A stretch of 52,479 nt of DNA, from NCBI GenBank assembly GCA_029209985.1, contig JARGNZ010000022.1, positions 1 to 52,479 of the forward strand, written 5' to 3'. Position numbers and translations under genes: made by a program. This DNA comes from Parvibaculaceae bacterium. Its GTDB lineage: Bacteria; Pseudomonadota; Alphaproteobacteria; Parvibaculales; Parvibaculaceae. The notes beneath the pieces are model-generated. The model was not told where the DNA came from and made no database searches. It saw only the letters and a list, made by a program, of their open reading frames with translations. Below, in pieces: positions 25,989 through 34,650 of the stretch (positions are counted from its first letter, which is position 1; each line of letters begins with the position of its first letter).

Positions 25989-28709
25989 CTAGAGGGCGCC
26001 GTGGCAATGTTTATATTTCTTGCCTGAATTGCAAGGGCAGGGTGCATTCCGTGCGACACGGCCCCATGTTTCTGGTCTCTCCGGATCCGCATCTGCGGCT
26101 GTTCGGTTGCGCAGAGGCTCAAGGCCACTGAGGGGATCTGACGGCTCGTCGCTCATTTCATTGCGCCCGGTGAGGGGGTCAATGTGGCTGGCGTGCATTT
26201 CAGGCTGTTGTAGCTCTGGCGCATCTTCTTGCACAAATTCGATGTGCATGAGTTGGCGTGTCACGTCTTCGCGCAGACGATGCAGAAGGTTTTCAAATAG
26301 CTCGAAAGATTCTGTTTTGTATTCGTTGAGCGGATCGCGTTGGCCGTAGCCCCGTAGTCCTACGAATTGGCGCAGCTGATCGAGCTGTTGTAGATGTTCG
26401 CGCCAGCGCATGTCGATGGTTTGTAGCAGAACGCTTTTTTCGACTTGGCGTAAAAGCTCTGGCCCTACTTGTGCGACTTTGCGGGCCATGGCCTCATCGG
26501 CGTATTTGGTCAGGCGTTCATGAATTTCTTCATTGGCAATGCCTTCTTCTGCGGCCCATTCCGCAACAGGAAGATCGAGACCCAAAATACTTTCAGTCTT
26601 CTCAACCAGTCCGGCAATATCCCATTGTTCCGCATAAGCCTTTTCTGGCATGTGCTGGGCGACCATGTCATCAATGATTTCATGGCGCATGTCGGTCACT
26701 GTTTCAGAAACATCTTCGACTTCCATCAATTCGATGCGTTGTTCAAAGATGACTTTGCGCTGGTCATTCATCACATCATCGTATTTGAGCAAGTTTTTGC
26801 GCATGTCAAAGTTGCGGGCTTCGACTTTTGCCTGTGCTTTTTCCAACGCCTTATTGATCCATGGGTGGATGATGGCTTCGCCTTCTTCCAGCCCTAGACG
26901 CTGTAGCATGCTGTCCATACGGTCGGTGCCGAAGATGCGCATCAGGTCATCTTCCAGAGATAGATAGAATTTTGAGCGACCTGGATCCCCTTGACGACCG
27001 GAGCGACCGCGCAACTGATTATCGATGCGGCGGCTTTCGTGGCGTTCTGTACCGATCACATAGAGGCCACCGGCTTTCAAAGCTGTTTGGCGTTTTGCTT
27101 CGATGTCTTCTTCAATGGCGGCTGTGCGTTTGGCAAGCTCTGCTTCACTGGTGATGCCTGCACATTCGTCTTCAACGCGCATTTGCAGGTTGCCGCCGAG
27201 TTGAATGTCTGTACCACGGCCGGCCATATTGGTGGCGATGGTGACAGCGCCGGGGACGCCTGCTTGAGAAATGATATTGGCTTCTTGCTCATGATAGCGG
27301 GCGTTGAGCACGTTGTGCTTGACGTTTTTCTGCTTGAGCAAATCGGCCAGTGCCTCAGATTTTTCAATCGAGGTTGTGCCGACGAGAACGGGTTGGCCCC
27401 GTTCTACGCAGTCTTTGACTTCAAGGGCGATGGCATTGAATTTTTCCAAGCCAGTGCGATAAATTTCATCGTCTTCGTCGACCCGTGAAATGTCGAGGTT
27501 GGTTGGCACTTCCAGAACTTCAAGCTTGTAGATGTCTAGAAACTCTTCGGCCTCGGTCATGGCTGTACCGGTCATGCCTGCGAGTTTGTCATAAAGACGG
27601 AAGTAGTTTTGGAAGGTAACTGAGGCCAGTGTTTGGTTTTCTGGCTGGATTTGTACGCCTTCTTTGGCTTCCAGCGCTTGGTGAAGACCGTCAGAGTAAC
27701 GGCGTCCTTCCATCATTCTGCCTGTAAATTCATCAATGATGATGACTTTGCCAGATTTGACGATGTAGTCGCGGTCTCTCAAAAAGAGTTTATGTGCCCG
27801 CAAGGCATTGTTGAGGTGATGCACAAGTGTGATGTTCTCAACATCGTAGAGGGAGCCTTCTTCTAACAAGCCGTGGGCGCGTAGAATTTCTTCGCCGTGC
27901 TCATTGCCTTCTTCAGACAGTGAAATTGATTTGGCTTTCTCGTCCAATTCGTAGTCTTCAGGTACAAGCTCTGAAATGAGGGCGTCGATTGAGATGTAGA
28001 GGTCGGATTTGTCGTCTAGGGGACCTGAAATGATGAGCGGGGTCCGCGCTTCGTCTACGAGGATCGAGTCGACCTCATCAACCACAACAAACGCATGGCC
28101 GCGTTGAACCATTGCGTCGAGTTGATACTTCATATTATCGCGTAGATAATCAAAGCCAAGCTCGTTGTTGGTGGCATAGGTGATGTCGCAGGCATAGGCT
28201 GCACGGCGCTCGTCATCGTTCAAGCCGTGAAGAATGCAGCCCGTTGTCATGCCTAATTGAGCAAAGACCCGGCCCATCCATTCCGCATCCCGACTGGCGA
28301 GGTAGTCATTGACCGTCACCACGTGCACGCCTTTGCCCGGCAGCGCATTGAGGTAGGCGGCTAGGGTGGAGACCAAGGTCTTACCTTCACCGGTTTTCAT
28401 TTCTGCGATGTGACCATCGTGAAGAATCATGCCGCCGAGCATTTGCACATCATAGTGGCGCTGGCCTAAGGCCCGCTTGGCAGCTTCGCGGACGGCGGCA
28501 AAGGCTTCGGGTAAAAGAGCTTTAAGGTCTTCCCCGGCTTCTAAGCGCGCCCGAAATTCTGTGGTTTTTCCTTTAAGTGCCTCATCAGACAGGGGGAGCA
28601 TCTGCTCTTCAAGAGCGTTAATGCCGGCTACCGCTGCTCGATAAGTTTTAAGCTTACGGTCGTTGGCCGTTCCAAATACGCGCTTGGCAATCGAGCCGAA
28701 ACTTACCAT
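25989..28709 (-). CDS. secA: Protein translocase ATPase SecA
   Basis: The motor that drives preproteins through SecYEG. The 906 residues are complete: Walker A in [11 protein letters not shown], the DEVDS box, the preprotein cross-linking domain, the second nucleotide-binding fold ([14 protein letters not shown]), the helical scaffold, and a C-terminal SEC-C zinc tail C-P-C-N-S-G-K-K-x2-K-H-C-H that binds SecB. The start is a choice: the ATG at 28709 gives [13 protein letters not shown], like alphaproteobacterial relatives; a TTG at 28721 adds four residues and sits just after AAGAAGA. An 8-bp hairpin lies in the leader at 28739-28761. The Rieske/MBL gene follows directly; a parvulin gene is divergent. 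Confidence 0.98.
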   Translation of the reverse strand: MVSFGSIAKRVFGTANDRKLKTYRAAVAGINALEEQMLPLSDEALKGKTTEFRARLEAGEDLKALLPEAFAAVREAAKRALGQRHYDVQMLGGMILHDGHIAEMKTGEGKTLVSTLAAYLNALPGKGVHVVTVNDYLASRDAEWMGRVFAQLGMTTGCILHGLNDDERRAAYACDITYATNNELGFDYLRDNMKYQLDAMVQRGHAFVVVDEVDSILVDEARTPLIISGPLDDKSDLYISIDALISELVPEDYELDEKAKSISLSEEGNEHGEEILRAHGLLEEGSLYDVENITLVHHLNNALRAHKLFLRDRDYIVKSGKVIIIDEFTGRMMEGRRYSDGLHQALEAKEGVQIQPENQTLASVTFQNYFRLYDKLAGMTGTAMTEAEEFLDIYKLEVLEVPTNLDISRVDEDDEIYRTGLEKFNAIALEVKDCVERGQPVLVGTTSIEKSEALADLLKQKNVKHNVLNARYHEQEANIISQAGVPGAVTIATNMAGRGTDIQLGGNLQMRVEDECAGITSEAELAKRTAAIEEDIEAKRQTALKAGGLYVIGTERHESRRIDNQLRGRSGRQGDPGRSKFYLSLEDDLMRIFGTDRMDSMLQRLGLEEGEAIIHPWINKALEKAQAKVEARNFDMRKNLLKYDDVMNDQRKVIFEQRIELMEVEDVSETVTDMRHEIIDDMVAQHMPEKAYAEQWDIAGLVEKTESILGLDLPVAEWAAEEGIANEEIHERLTKYADEAMARKVAQVGPELLRQVEKSVLLQTIDMRWREHLQQLDQLRQFVGLRGYGQRDPLNEYKTESFELFENLLHRLREDVTRQLMHIEFVQEDAPELQQPEMHASHIDPLTGRNEMSDEPSDPLSGLEPLRNRTAADADPERPETWGRVARNAPCPCNSGKKYKHCHGAL

Positions 28710-28738
28710 CAGGTTGTCCAATCTTCTTTAATTCTGTT

Positions 28739-28761
28739 TGTTTGGCGGTGATGGCCAAACA
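28739..28761 (-). promoter_or_regulatory. Hairpin in the secA leader
   Basis: TGTTTGGC (28739-28746) and GCCAAACA (28754-28761) form a perfect 8-bp stem with a seven-base loop, about 30 bases before the secA start. It could mask or expose the initiation region. Function is unproven. Confidence 0.35.
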
Positions 28762-28787
28762 TGATCCCCGGAGGAAACCCCCACAGG

Positions 28788-28816
28788 ATGTAAGGGGTGG
28801 GGGGAGGGTGTGTCAA
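28788..28816 (-). promoter_or_regulatory. Candidate secA promoter
   Basis: A perfect TTGACA on the minus strand (plus-strand TGTCAA at 28811-28816) is followed at 17 bases by TTACAT (28793-28788), three of six to the -10 consensus. The remaining ~300 bases of the 28710-29190 gap hold no recognisable gene. Confidence 0.4.
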
Positions 28817-29115
28817 TATTGATCATGCTAACGGATGTATGGTTCCGCCTTTCGCATTTTGATCGGGTGGAGTTGAATGAAACCGGAATGGCGGCTTCAT
28901 GGTGGGTTTAGGTATATGTAGGGGGTAAATATGCCGAATTTGAGTCACTCAGCCCATTTAGATTTGATTACGTCTGCGGCACTTTGATCGGGGGACGTGA
29001 TTGTTCGTTTTGGGGAGGGGATGTCCAGCTTATGGCCCTTGGAGGGTGACTTATGGTCTGGTTTGGGCGGAAAACTTGAATTTGATGGGGAATATTGCTG
29101 ATTTGTAAGTGTTTT

Positions 29116-29144
29116 TTGACATAGTGGGCACCTTAACATAGATG
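29116..29144 (+). promoter_or_regulatory. Candidate promoter of the parvulin gene
   Basis: TTGACA at 29116-29121, 17-base spacer, TAGATG at 29139-29144. The -35 is perfect and the -10 is three of six. It lies 47 bases before the ATG at 29191. Confidence 0.45.
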
Positions 29145-29190
29145 CCACAAGGTAGGGCGCCACCGGTGCTTGATTAAAAAGGGACGAAAA

Positions 29191-30138
29191 ATGACACAGG
29201 GTTTGCTGCGCTCACTGAGTTTTCAACTGAATTGGGGACGCCAACGGGCAGTTGAGATGAGCCGTGGGATGCTTTTGGGCAGCATTTTTGCCGTGGGCAT
29301 TTTTGCCGGTGGGATGACGGTGCAAGGGACGGATGTGCGGGCCGAAGAAGCCAGCGACGCGAGCGAGGCTGAGGATGTGGTCGTGGCAACGGTGAATGGG
29401 TCGGAGATTCGTTTTTCGGATGTTTTGCTGGCGGAAGAAGAGATGGGCCAAGCTTTGGCGCAATTGCCGGAGCAAGCACGTTTTCAATATATGCTGAGCA
29501 TGTTGATTGATCGCCAAATTTTGGCGGATGCTGCGCTGAAGGATGGGCTAGCGGACGATCCCGGCGTGTTGCAGCGCCAAGCTTATTTCGACAAAAAGGC
29601 TTTGCGTGATGTTTATTGGACCAAGCGTCTTTTGGCCGAAGTGACGGAAGAAAAAGCGAAAGAATATTACCAGGAGACCATTGCTGCGGCTGAGCCTGAA
29701 GAAGAAATTCATGGTCGCCATCTTTTGGTGCCAAGTGAAGAGGCCGCGCGGGCGGCGATGGCGGAGATTGCCGGCGGTAAAACATTTGCAGAGGTGGCCG
29801 CGGCTGTTTCTGTGGGGCCAAGCAAAAGCGAAGGGGGAGACCTTGGGTATTTTGTGCGCGGCGATATGGTGCCTGCGTTCTCTGAAGTTGCTTTTGCGCT
29901 AAAGGACGGAGAAGTGTCTGAACCGGTCAAAACTAAATTCGGCTGGCACGTCATTACTGTGGAAGACCGGCGCATGAGAGAGACGCCTTCTTATGAGGCT
30001 GTGCGCAGTCAGTTGATGAGTGAAATGGTGCAGGTGAAAAGCCAAGAGCTGATGGACAGTTTGCGCGAAGGGGCGAAAATTGATCTTTCTGGGTCTGAAG
30101 AGGGCGGCTCAAGTCGTCCAGTTATTGCGCCAGAGTAA
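29191..30138 (+). CDS. Membrane-anchored parvulin-type peptidyl-prolyl isomerase
   Basis: A PpiC/SurA-like foldase acting in the periplasm. The 315-residue chain has a hydrophobic segment at about 29-46 (signal or anchor), a SurA-type N-terminal helical part (about 60-165) and a parvulin domain (about 172-262) with the motifs HGRHLLV, GGDLGYFVRGDMVPAFSEVAF and TKFGWHVI that define the rotamase fold. The ATG at 29191 follows AAAGGGA at 29178-29184 with good spacing; a TTG at 29170 is less likely. Position divergent from secA and upstream of argJ is common in alphaproteobacteria and fits a role in folding exported proteins. A hairpin with T-run follows. Confidence 0.93.
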   Translation: MTQGLLRSLSFQLNWGRQRAVEMSRGMLLGSIFAVGIFAGGMTVQGTDVRAEEASDASEAEDVVVATVNGSEIRFSDVLLAEEEMGQALAQLPEQARFQYMLSMLIDRQILADAALKDGLADDPGVLQRQAYFDKKALRDVYWTKRLLAEVTEEKAKEYYQETIAAAEPEEEIHGRHLLVPSEEAARAAMAEIAGGKTFAEVAAAVSVGPSKSEGGDLGYFVRGDMVPAFSEVAFALKDGEVSEPVKTKFGWHVITVEDRRMRETPSYEAVRSQLMSEMVQVKSQELMDSLREGAKIDLSGSEEGGSSRPVIAPE

Positions 30139-30155
30139 AAGACAGGGGTACATAG

Positions 30156-30190
30156 AGGGTGGATGGTGGGGAATCACTTTCCGCCCTTTT
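30156..30190 (+). terminator. Probable terminator after the parvulin gene
   Basis: AGGGTGGA at 30156-30163 pairs with TCCGCCCT at 30180-30187 (one wobble); the 16-base loop can form a small inner GTG/CAC stem. TTTT follows. Modest strength. Confidence 0.5.
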
Positions 30191-30283
30191 CTATATGGAT
30201 ATGCTCTTGGTTAGCATCGACTTCTGGTTAGAATGGGGTCTCTCTTTATTGAGCGTTTCGGCGCAGGCAGGGCAGGACACGGT

Positions 30284-31645
30284 ATGACAAAAAAGGTCGC
30301 TAAGGCAAAATCGGCAGGCCGTACTGCCAAACCCAAAGCGTCAGCTAAGGCAAAAGCCGCTGTCTCTAAATTGAAAAAGAAAAAGCCGGCCGTAAAGATT
30401 TCCCCTTTGGCCCCTAAGACCTATCCGGCGATGCCGCCAGTGGCGGGTGTTTGGCTGGGGACTGCCTCCACCAAAACTAAGTATAAAGGCCGCGATGATT
30501 TGTTGGTCGCGACGTTCCCAGAAGGCACGAGTGCGGCGGGTGTTTTTACGACATCTAAAACAGCCTCTGCATCTGTTGAATGGTGCCGGACAAATTTGGA
30601 GAATGGCACCGCGCGTGGGCTTGTTGTGAATGCTGGCAATGCGAACGCTTTTACGGGCAAGGCGGGCATGGCGACTGTACGAGCCACGGCTGCGGCTTTG
30701 GCGAGTGAAATTGGCTCACGGCATAAAGATATTTTCCTTTCTTCAACGGGCGTTATTGGGGAAGTTCTGGACCCAGCACCGCTTGAGGCTGGTATTCAGA
30801 CAGCTTTGAGAAGCCCGGAAGCGAGCTTTGAAGGTGCTGCGCACGCGATCATGACGACAGACACGTATGCAAAATTTGCAACGCGGCAAGTGATGATCGG
30901 CGGGGTGCCTGTTCGGATTAGTGGCATCGCGAAAGGCTCGGGCATGATTGCGCCAGACCTTGCGACGATGTTGGTTTATATCTTCACCGATGCGGCTATT
31001 CCGCCGAGCATGTTGCAAAACCTTTTGATGGTGGGTGTGCGCGAGAGCTTTAATTGCATTACGGTGGATAGCGATACGTCTACCAGCGATACCGTGTTGA
31101 TGTTTGCTACCGGTGAGGCCATGCGCACTGCGGAAGCTGAAACCGGCAAGCCCTTTACGCCACTGCGCCGGACGGCCGACCCTCGGTTGAAAGAGTTTCG
31201 TTCAAGCTTGGATGACTTGATGCTCGACCTGTCTCACCAAGTGGTGAAGGACGGGGAAGGGGCGACAAAGTTTATTAAAATTACCGTGCAAAACGCGGCC
31301 TCCCATATGGAAGCGAAACAAATTGCGATGTCGGTGGCCAATTCTCCATTGGTGAAAACAGCGATTGCCGGGGAGGATGCCAACTGGGGCCGTATTGTTA
31401 TGGCGGTGGGCAAGTCTGGTGCGCGGGCGGACCGAGATAAGCTCGCCATTCGGATCGGCGGCGTTGATGTTGCTAAAAACGGCGTTGCTGTGCCTGACTA
31501 TGATGAAGCGCCGATTGCGCGTCATATGAAGGGCAGCGATATTGATATTGAAATCAGTGTCGGGGTTGGCACGGCGGGCGTCTCTGTGTGGACGTGTGAC
31601 CTCACATACGAATATATCCGAATTAACGCTGATTATCGGAGCTAA
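30284..31645 (+). CDS. argJ: Glutamate N-acetyltransferase / ornithine acetyltransferase with Lys/Ala-rich N-terminal tail
   Basis: Moves the acetyl group from N-acetylornithine to glutamate in the cyclic arginine pathway. The protein self-cleaves before a Thr; here the site is A227|T228 in KGSGMIAPDLATML. The ArgJ core begins at residue 39 with ISPLAPKTYPAMPPVAG. Before it lies an unusual tail of 38 residues with 14 Lys and 10 Ala and no hydrophobic stretch, unlike typical ArgJ and like histone H1-type tails. The ATG at 30284 is used; a GTG-initiated upstream reading to 30233 would add 17 residues. Other motifs (NAGNANAFTG, GEDANWGR) are intact, so the enzyme should be active. mutT follows at 67 bases, a common alphaproteobacterial pair. 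Confidence 0.95.
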   Translation: MTKKVAKAKSAGRTAKPKASAKAKAAVSKLKKKKPAVKISPLAPKTYPAMPPVAGVWLGTASTKTKYKGRDDLLVATFPEGTSAAGVFTTSKTASASVEWCRTNLENGTARGLVVNAGNANAFTGKAGMATVRATAAALASEIGSRHKDIFLSSTGVIGEVLDPAPLEAGIQTALRSPEASFEGAAHAIMTTDTYAKFATRQVMIGGVPVRISGIAKGSGMIAPDLATMLVYIFTDAAIPPSMLQNLLMVGVRESFNCITVDSDTSTSDTVLMFATGEAMRTAEAETGKPFTPLRRTADPRLKEFRSSLDDLMLDLSHQVVKDGEGATKFIKITVQNAASHMEAKQIAMSVANSPLVKTAIAGEDANWGRIVMAVGKSGARADRDKLAIRIGGVDVAKNGVAVPDYDEAPIARHMKGSDIDIEISVGVGTAGVSVWTCDLTYEYIRINADYRS

Positions 31646-31712
31646 GTAAGGCTTTATTAACCTTGCTTGAGAACCCCTCTTTAACTCAACACTGACAGAA
31701 TGGACGAGCTGC

Positions 31713-32126
31713 ATGTCGGATGAATTGACGAAAATTCTACTGGTGGCAGCGTGTGCGTTGGTGGACAACGATGGGCGTGTTTTGCTTGCCCAACGACCCG
31801 AAGGCAAGTCAATGGCTGGCCTGTGGGAGTTTCCCGGCGGCAAGGTTGAAGCAGGCGAAACACCTGAGGTGACATTGATACGTGAGCTGAAAGAAGAGCT
31901 TGATATTGATGTGACGGAGGCTTGTTTGGCGCCCTTTACTTTTGCCAGCCATGGGTATGAAAAGTTCCACCTTCTTATGCCGCTTTATGTGTGCCGCCGT
32001 TGGGAAGGCAATATGGCACCGGTAGAGGGGCAGGTATTGAAGTGGGTGTCTCCCCTGCGCATGGGAGACTATCCGATGCCACCGGCTGATGTGCCGCTTG
32101 TCGCGATGTTGCGCGATTTGCTGTAG
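31713..32126 (+). CDS. mutT: MutT-type Nudix hydrolase
   Basis: Probably 8-oxo-dGTP diphosphatase, which removes oxidised GTP analogues from the nucleotide pool. The 137-residue chain has the MutT start VAACALVDNDGRVLLAQRP, the GLWEFPGGKVE substrate segment and the Nudix box from G43 to I65 (G-x5-E49-x7-R57-E58-x2-E61-E62). The usual box Gly is replaced by D64, a tolerated variation. The end motif PADVPLV is family-like. It follows argJ by 67 bases. Confidence 0.94.
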   Translation: MSDELTKILLVAACALVDNDGRVLLAQRPEGKSMAGLWEFPGGKVEAGETPEVTLIRELKEELDIDVTEACLAPFTFASHGYEKFHLLMPLYVCRRWEGNMAPVEGQVLKWVSPLRMGDYPMPPADVPLVAMLRDLL

Positions 32127-32167
32127 CAGCGGATTGGCGACAGGGGTGACATGAGGGGATGGACTGT

Positions 32168-32371
32168 ATGGCGACGATTTTAACAACAGAACGGACAGAG
32201 CAAGTGCGTGCCTTTTTTGCGCGGTTCGCGGCAGACCAGCACGGCTCAACCGCCATTGAATACGGCTTGATCGCATCGGCTGTTGCGGTTTCGATTGCAG
32301 TGCTTGTGAGCTCTATTGGCACATCTGTGACCAGTATGTTTGGCCGTGTGCTGTCTGCCTTTACGGGCTAA
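32168..32371 (+). CDS. Flp-type IVb pilin
   Basis: A 67-residue prepilin. After a charged leader, the processing site G26|S27-T-A-I-E31-Y32 matches the Flp pattern, with Glu at +5 followed by Tyr, and a 20-residue hydrophobic helix follows (GLIASAVAVSIAVLV). The ATG at 32168 is chosen because GAGGGG (32153-32158) is nine bases before it, while the ATG at 32159 abuts that sequence. No tad, cpa or prepilin peptidase gene is in the window, so it either works with a tad system elsewhere or is solitary. It converges with the methyltransferase gene one base away. Confidence 0.88.
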   Translation: MATILTTERTEQVRAFFARFAADQHGSTAIEYGLIASAVAVSIAVLVSSIGTSVTSMFGRVLSAFTG

Positions 32372-32372
32372 A

Positions 32373-33266
32373 TTATTGAGACGTTTTTTCACCAGCTGAT
32401 TGTTCGGGCACTTTGAGTGCATCCGCAAGGCGGGTGCGCGCACTACCGGGTGCGAGCGGCTTTTGCTGGCTTTCGTGCGGTGCCCAGCCGGTGAGGTAGA
32501 TCACTTCAAAAGTGGCGGGGATGCGGCCATCTTCCAACCCATATTTTTCTTGATAAATTTCGACTGCCCGTAGAAGCGTTTTGCGTCTCAAGGGGGTTTT
32601 GCGCCGATCCAATACAGCATTGGTTTCTCCCATCCCGCGCAATTCCTGCATGAGATGGAAGGGGCTTTTGTAGCGGACTGTCAGGGGTTCGCTATCGGTG
32701 ACAGGCAAGCCAAAGCCCGCACGTTGCAGGAGGCTTCCGGCATCTCGCAAATCTACCATCGGCGATACGCGTGGGCTGAGGCCACCTTCTAGCTCCACTT
32801 CTGCTTCTGATAGGGATGTACGCAGCTCGTGCAAGGTAGCGCCTCCCAATACCGCGCCAAGAAACAATCCGTCTGGTTTTAGGCTGCGATTGATTTGGAT
32901 GAGCGCGCCGGGCAGGTCATTGGTCCAATGCAGGGAGAGCACAGAGGTGACAAGATTGAGGCTTTCCTCTGCGACGGGCAAGCGTTCTTCGTCTGCGGCA
33001 AAACGAGGGCCGTGTGCTTTGGCGACCATTTTGGGGGAGAGGTCACACTGAAAGAAAGTCTCGACTTTATCTTTCAGGAGGGGATGGGCGACCAGCGCCC
33101 CTTGATGGCTCCCTAAATCCAGCCCTTTGGGAAAGACGCGGTCAATGGCGGAAAGGCGTTCTGCCATTTCCTGCGCGATATGATGGATGAGGAAGTCGTG
33201 CTTCTCAAAATTCTGTGCCGCTCGATTGCGGTGGTGCTGGACCAGTAAACGATCAAACAGAAGCAT
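32373..33266 (-). CDS. SAM-dependent methyltransferase-fold protein, NDUFAF5-like
   Basis: A 297-residue class I methyltransferase-fold protein. The first residues MLLFDRLLVQHHRNRAA, the SAM site around L49-D50-L51-G52, LSLHWTNDLPGALIQI and the HLMQELRGMGETNA block follow the BioC-like relatives that include mitochondrial NDUFAF5 (C20orf7). NDUFAF5 hydroxylates an arginine in complex I subunit NDUFS7, so this may be a bacterial complex I assembly factor; that is inferred from homology. BioC of biotin synthesis is an alternative, less likely from the neighbourhood. It is divergent from comF. Confidence 0.85.
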   Translation of the reverse strand: MLLFDRLLVQHHRNRAAQNFEKHDFLIHHIAQEMAERLSAIDRVFPKGLDLGSHQGALVAHPLLKDKVETFFQCDLSPKMVAKAHGPRFAADEERLPVAEESLNLVTSVLSLHWTNDLPGALIQINRSLKPDGLFLGAVLGGATLHELRTSLSEAEVELEGGLSPRVSPMVDLRDAGSLLQRAGFGLPVTDSEPLTVRYKSPFHLMQELRGMGETNAVLDRRKTPLRRKTLLRAVEIYQEKYGLEDGRIPATFEVIYLTGWAPHESQQKPLAPGSARTRLADALKVPEQSAGEKTSQ

Positions 33267-33365
33267 GGGATGGTCCTACTTTTAAGGGCGGTCCTTAGGA
33301 GGTAACGCAGGGGGGGCAGCGTCTCAAGGTTTTTATTATATGATATTTATGTTTTAGTATTTGGA

Positions 33366-34205
33366 ATGGCTTATTTCAGCGAAAAAATAGATCACGCTTT
33401 GTCTCGTCTTGTCTCCATGGCGCAGATGCTTGGGCAGATTTTGCTGCCGGAGCGATGTTGTGGCTGCGGTAAAGAGTTGGTGCGCGCCAGCGATGCGGGG
33501 CATGTGGTGTTTGCCGCGCGGGCGCGTTTATGTGGTGAATGTTGGTCTGAGCTGGATTTTATTGATGCGCCTCTTTGTCCGATCAGTGGCGACCCCTTTC
33601 CCTTTGCGGATGCTATGCAGGAAAACGGTGAGGCGCAGGCTGTGAGTGCGGAGGTGTTGGCGAGACGCCCGGCCTTTACAAGCGCACGAGCAGCTGTGCG
33701 ATACGGGGCTGTGGCACGGCGGCTTGTGGGGCAATTGAAATATGGGGACCGAACTGATTTAGCGCCTCTTTTTGCCAGTTGGTTGATGCGCTGTGGTGCT
33801 GAGGTCTTGGCGGAGGCTGATTTTGTTGTCCCGGTGCCGCTGCACGGGGGGCGGTTGTTTTTGCGCCGTTACAATCAAGCTGGAGAAATAGGACGGCATG
33901 TGGCGCGTTTGAGCCAGGTTGCCTTTTTGCCAGATAGCCTGCGCCGGGTGAAGCGAACGCGCAGTCAAATTGGTTTGTCGGCGGGGGCACGGCGGCGCAA
34001 TGTTGCGGGGGCATTTCAGTTGAAGGAGGGCGAGGGGGCGCGGTTGCTTGGGAAAGTGGTCGTCTTGATTGATGATGTGCGAACCACTGGTGCGACGGCG
34101 GAGGCATGTGCGCGCGTGTTGGCTGCGCACGGTGTGCAGGCGGTGCATGTCTTGAGTGTTGCACGGGTTGTTCCGGGGGAAGAAGAGATTATATCTTCTA
34201 AGTAG
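33366..34205 (+). CDS. comF: ComF family protein
   Basis: A 279-residue protein with an N-terminal zinc-ribbon-like set of cysteines (C31, C32, C34, C56, C59) and a C-terminal phosphoribosyltransferase-type domain. The PRPP loop reads I-D-D-V-R-T-T-G-A-T around D236-T244, and RSQIGLSAGARRRNVAGAF is the ComF signature. Homologues aid DNA uptake (ComFC/GntX), though in alphaproteobacteria the role is not established. A gap of 174 bases separates it from grxC, so they may be transcribed together or apart. Confidence 0.93.
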   Translation: MAYFSEKIDHALSRLVSMAQMLGQILLPERCCGCGKELVRASDAGHVVFAARARLCGECWSELDFIDAPLCPISGDPFPFADAMQENGEAQAVSAEVLARRPAFTSARAAVRYGAVARRLVGQLKYGDRTDLAPLFASWLMRCGAEVLAEADFVVPVPLHGGRLFLRRYNQAGEIGRHVARLSQVAFLPDSLRRVKRTRSQIGLSAGARRRNVAGAFQLKEGEGARLLGKVVVLIDDVRTTGATAEACARVLAAHGVQAVHVLSVARVVPGEEEIISSK

Positions 34206-34379
34206 CCTCGGGTTGAATTGCGCTTTGTCGTGTCAACGCGGTATAGTCCTGCGTATCCCATTTTTGAGCGTTGGGTTTTCTTTGCCTGCTTTTACCTTGG
34301 TTGCGTAGGGGGGAGGAGGCGGGGCCTAACCTAGATAAATTTAACCGATCTCAGTAAACTGAAATTCAGGAGTGTTCGC

Positions 34380-34640
34380 GTGAGCCAAGTTACCCTTTAT
34401 ACAACGATGATGTGTCCCTATTGTTCTCGGGCAAAAACATTGCTGTCGAAGAAAAACGTCACCTTTGATGAGATTGATGTTGGGATGGATCCTGACTTGC
34501 GCAACGCGATGCGGAAACGGGCGGGTGGGGCGCATACTGTCCCGCAGATTTTTGTCGGTGATATCCATGTTGGTGGGTGTGACGATCTTTATGCGCTTGA
34601 ACGCGCTGGTAAGCTCGACCAACTTCTTGCGGCTGGTTAG
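34380..34640 (+). CDS. grxC: Glutaredoxin 3
   Basis: A small dithiol glutaredoxin of 86 residues that uses glutathione to reduce disulfides. The active site C12-P-Y-C15 and the TVPQIFVGDIHVGGCDDL glutathione-binding segment (TVP and GG-C-D-D) are intact. It begins with GTG at 34380, supported by AGGAG at 34368-34372 with seven-base spacing and by the conserved N terminus VTLYTT. Nitrilase follows after ten bases, in the alphaproteobacterial grxC-nit order. Confidence 0.96.
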   Translation: MSQVTLYTTMMCPYCSRAKTLLSKKNVTFDEIDVGMDPDLRNAMRKRAGGAHTVPQIFVGDIHVGGCDDLYALERAGKLDQLLAAG

Positions 34641-34650
34641 GACGAAAAGA

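Noticed and set aside
28945-29163. 72-codon minus-strand frame in the secA-parvulin gap
   Set aside because: Its CPLC motif is not part of any family I recognise, it has no good start signal, and it overlaps the parvulin promoter.
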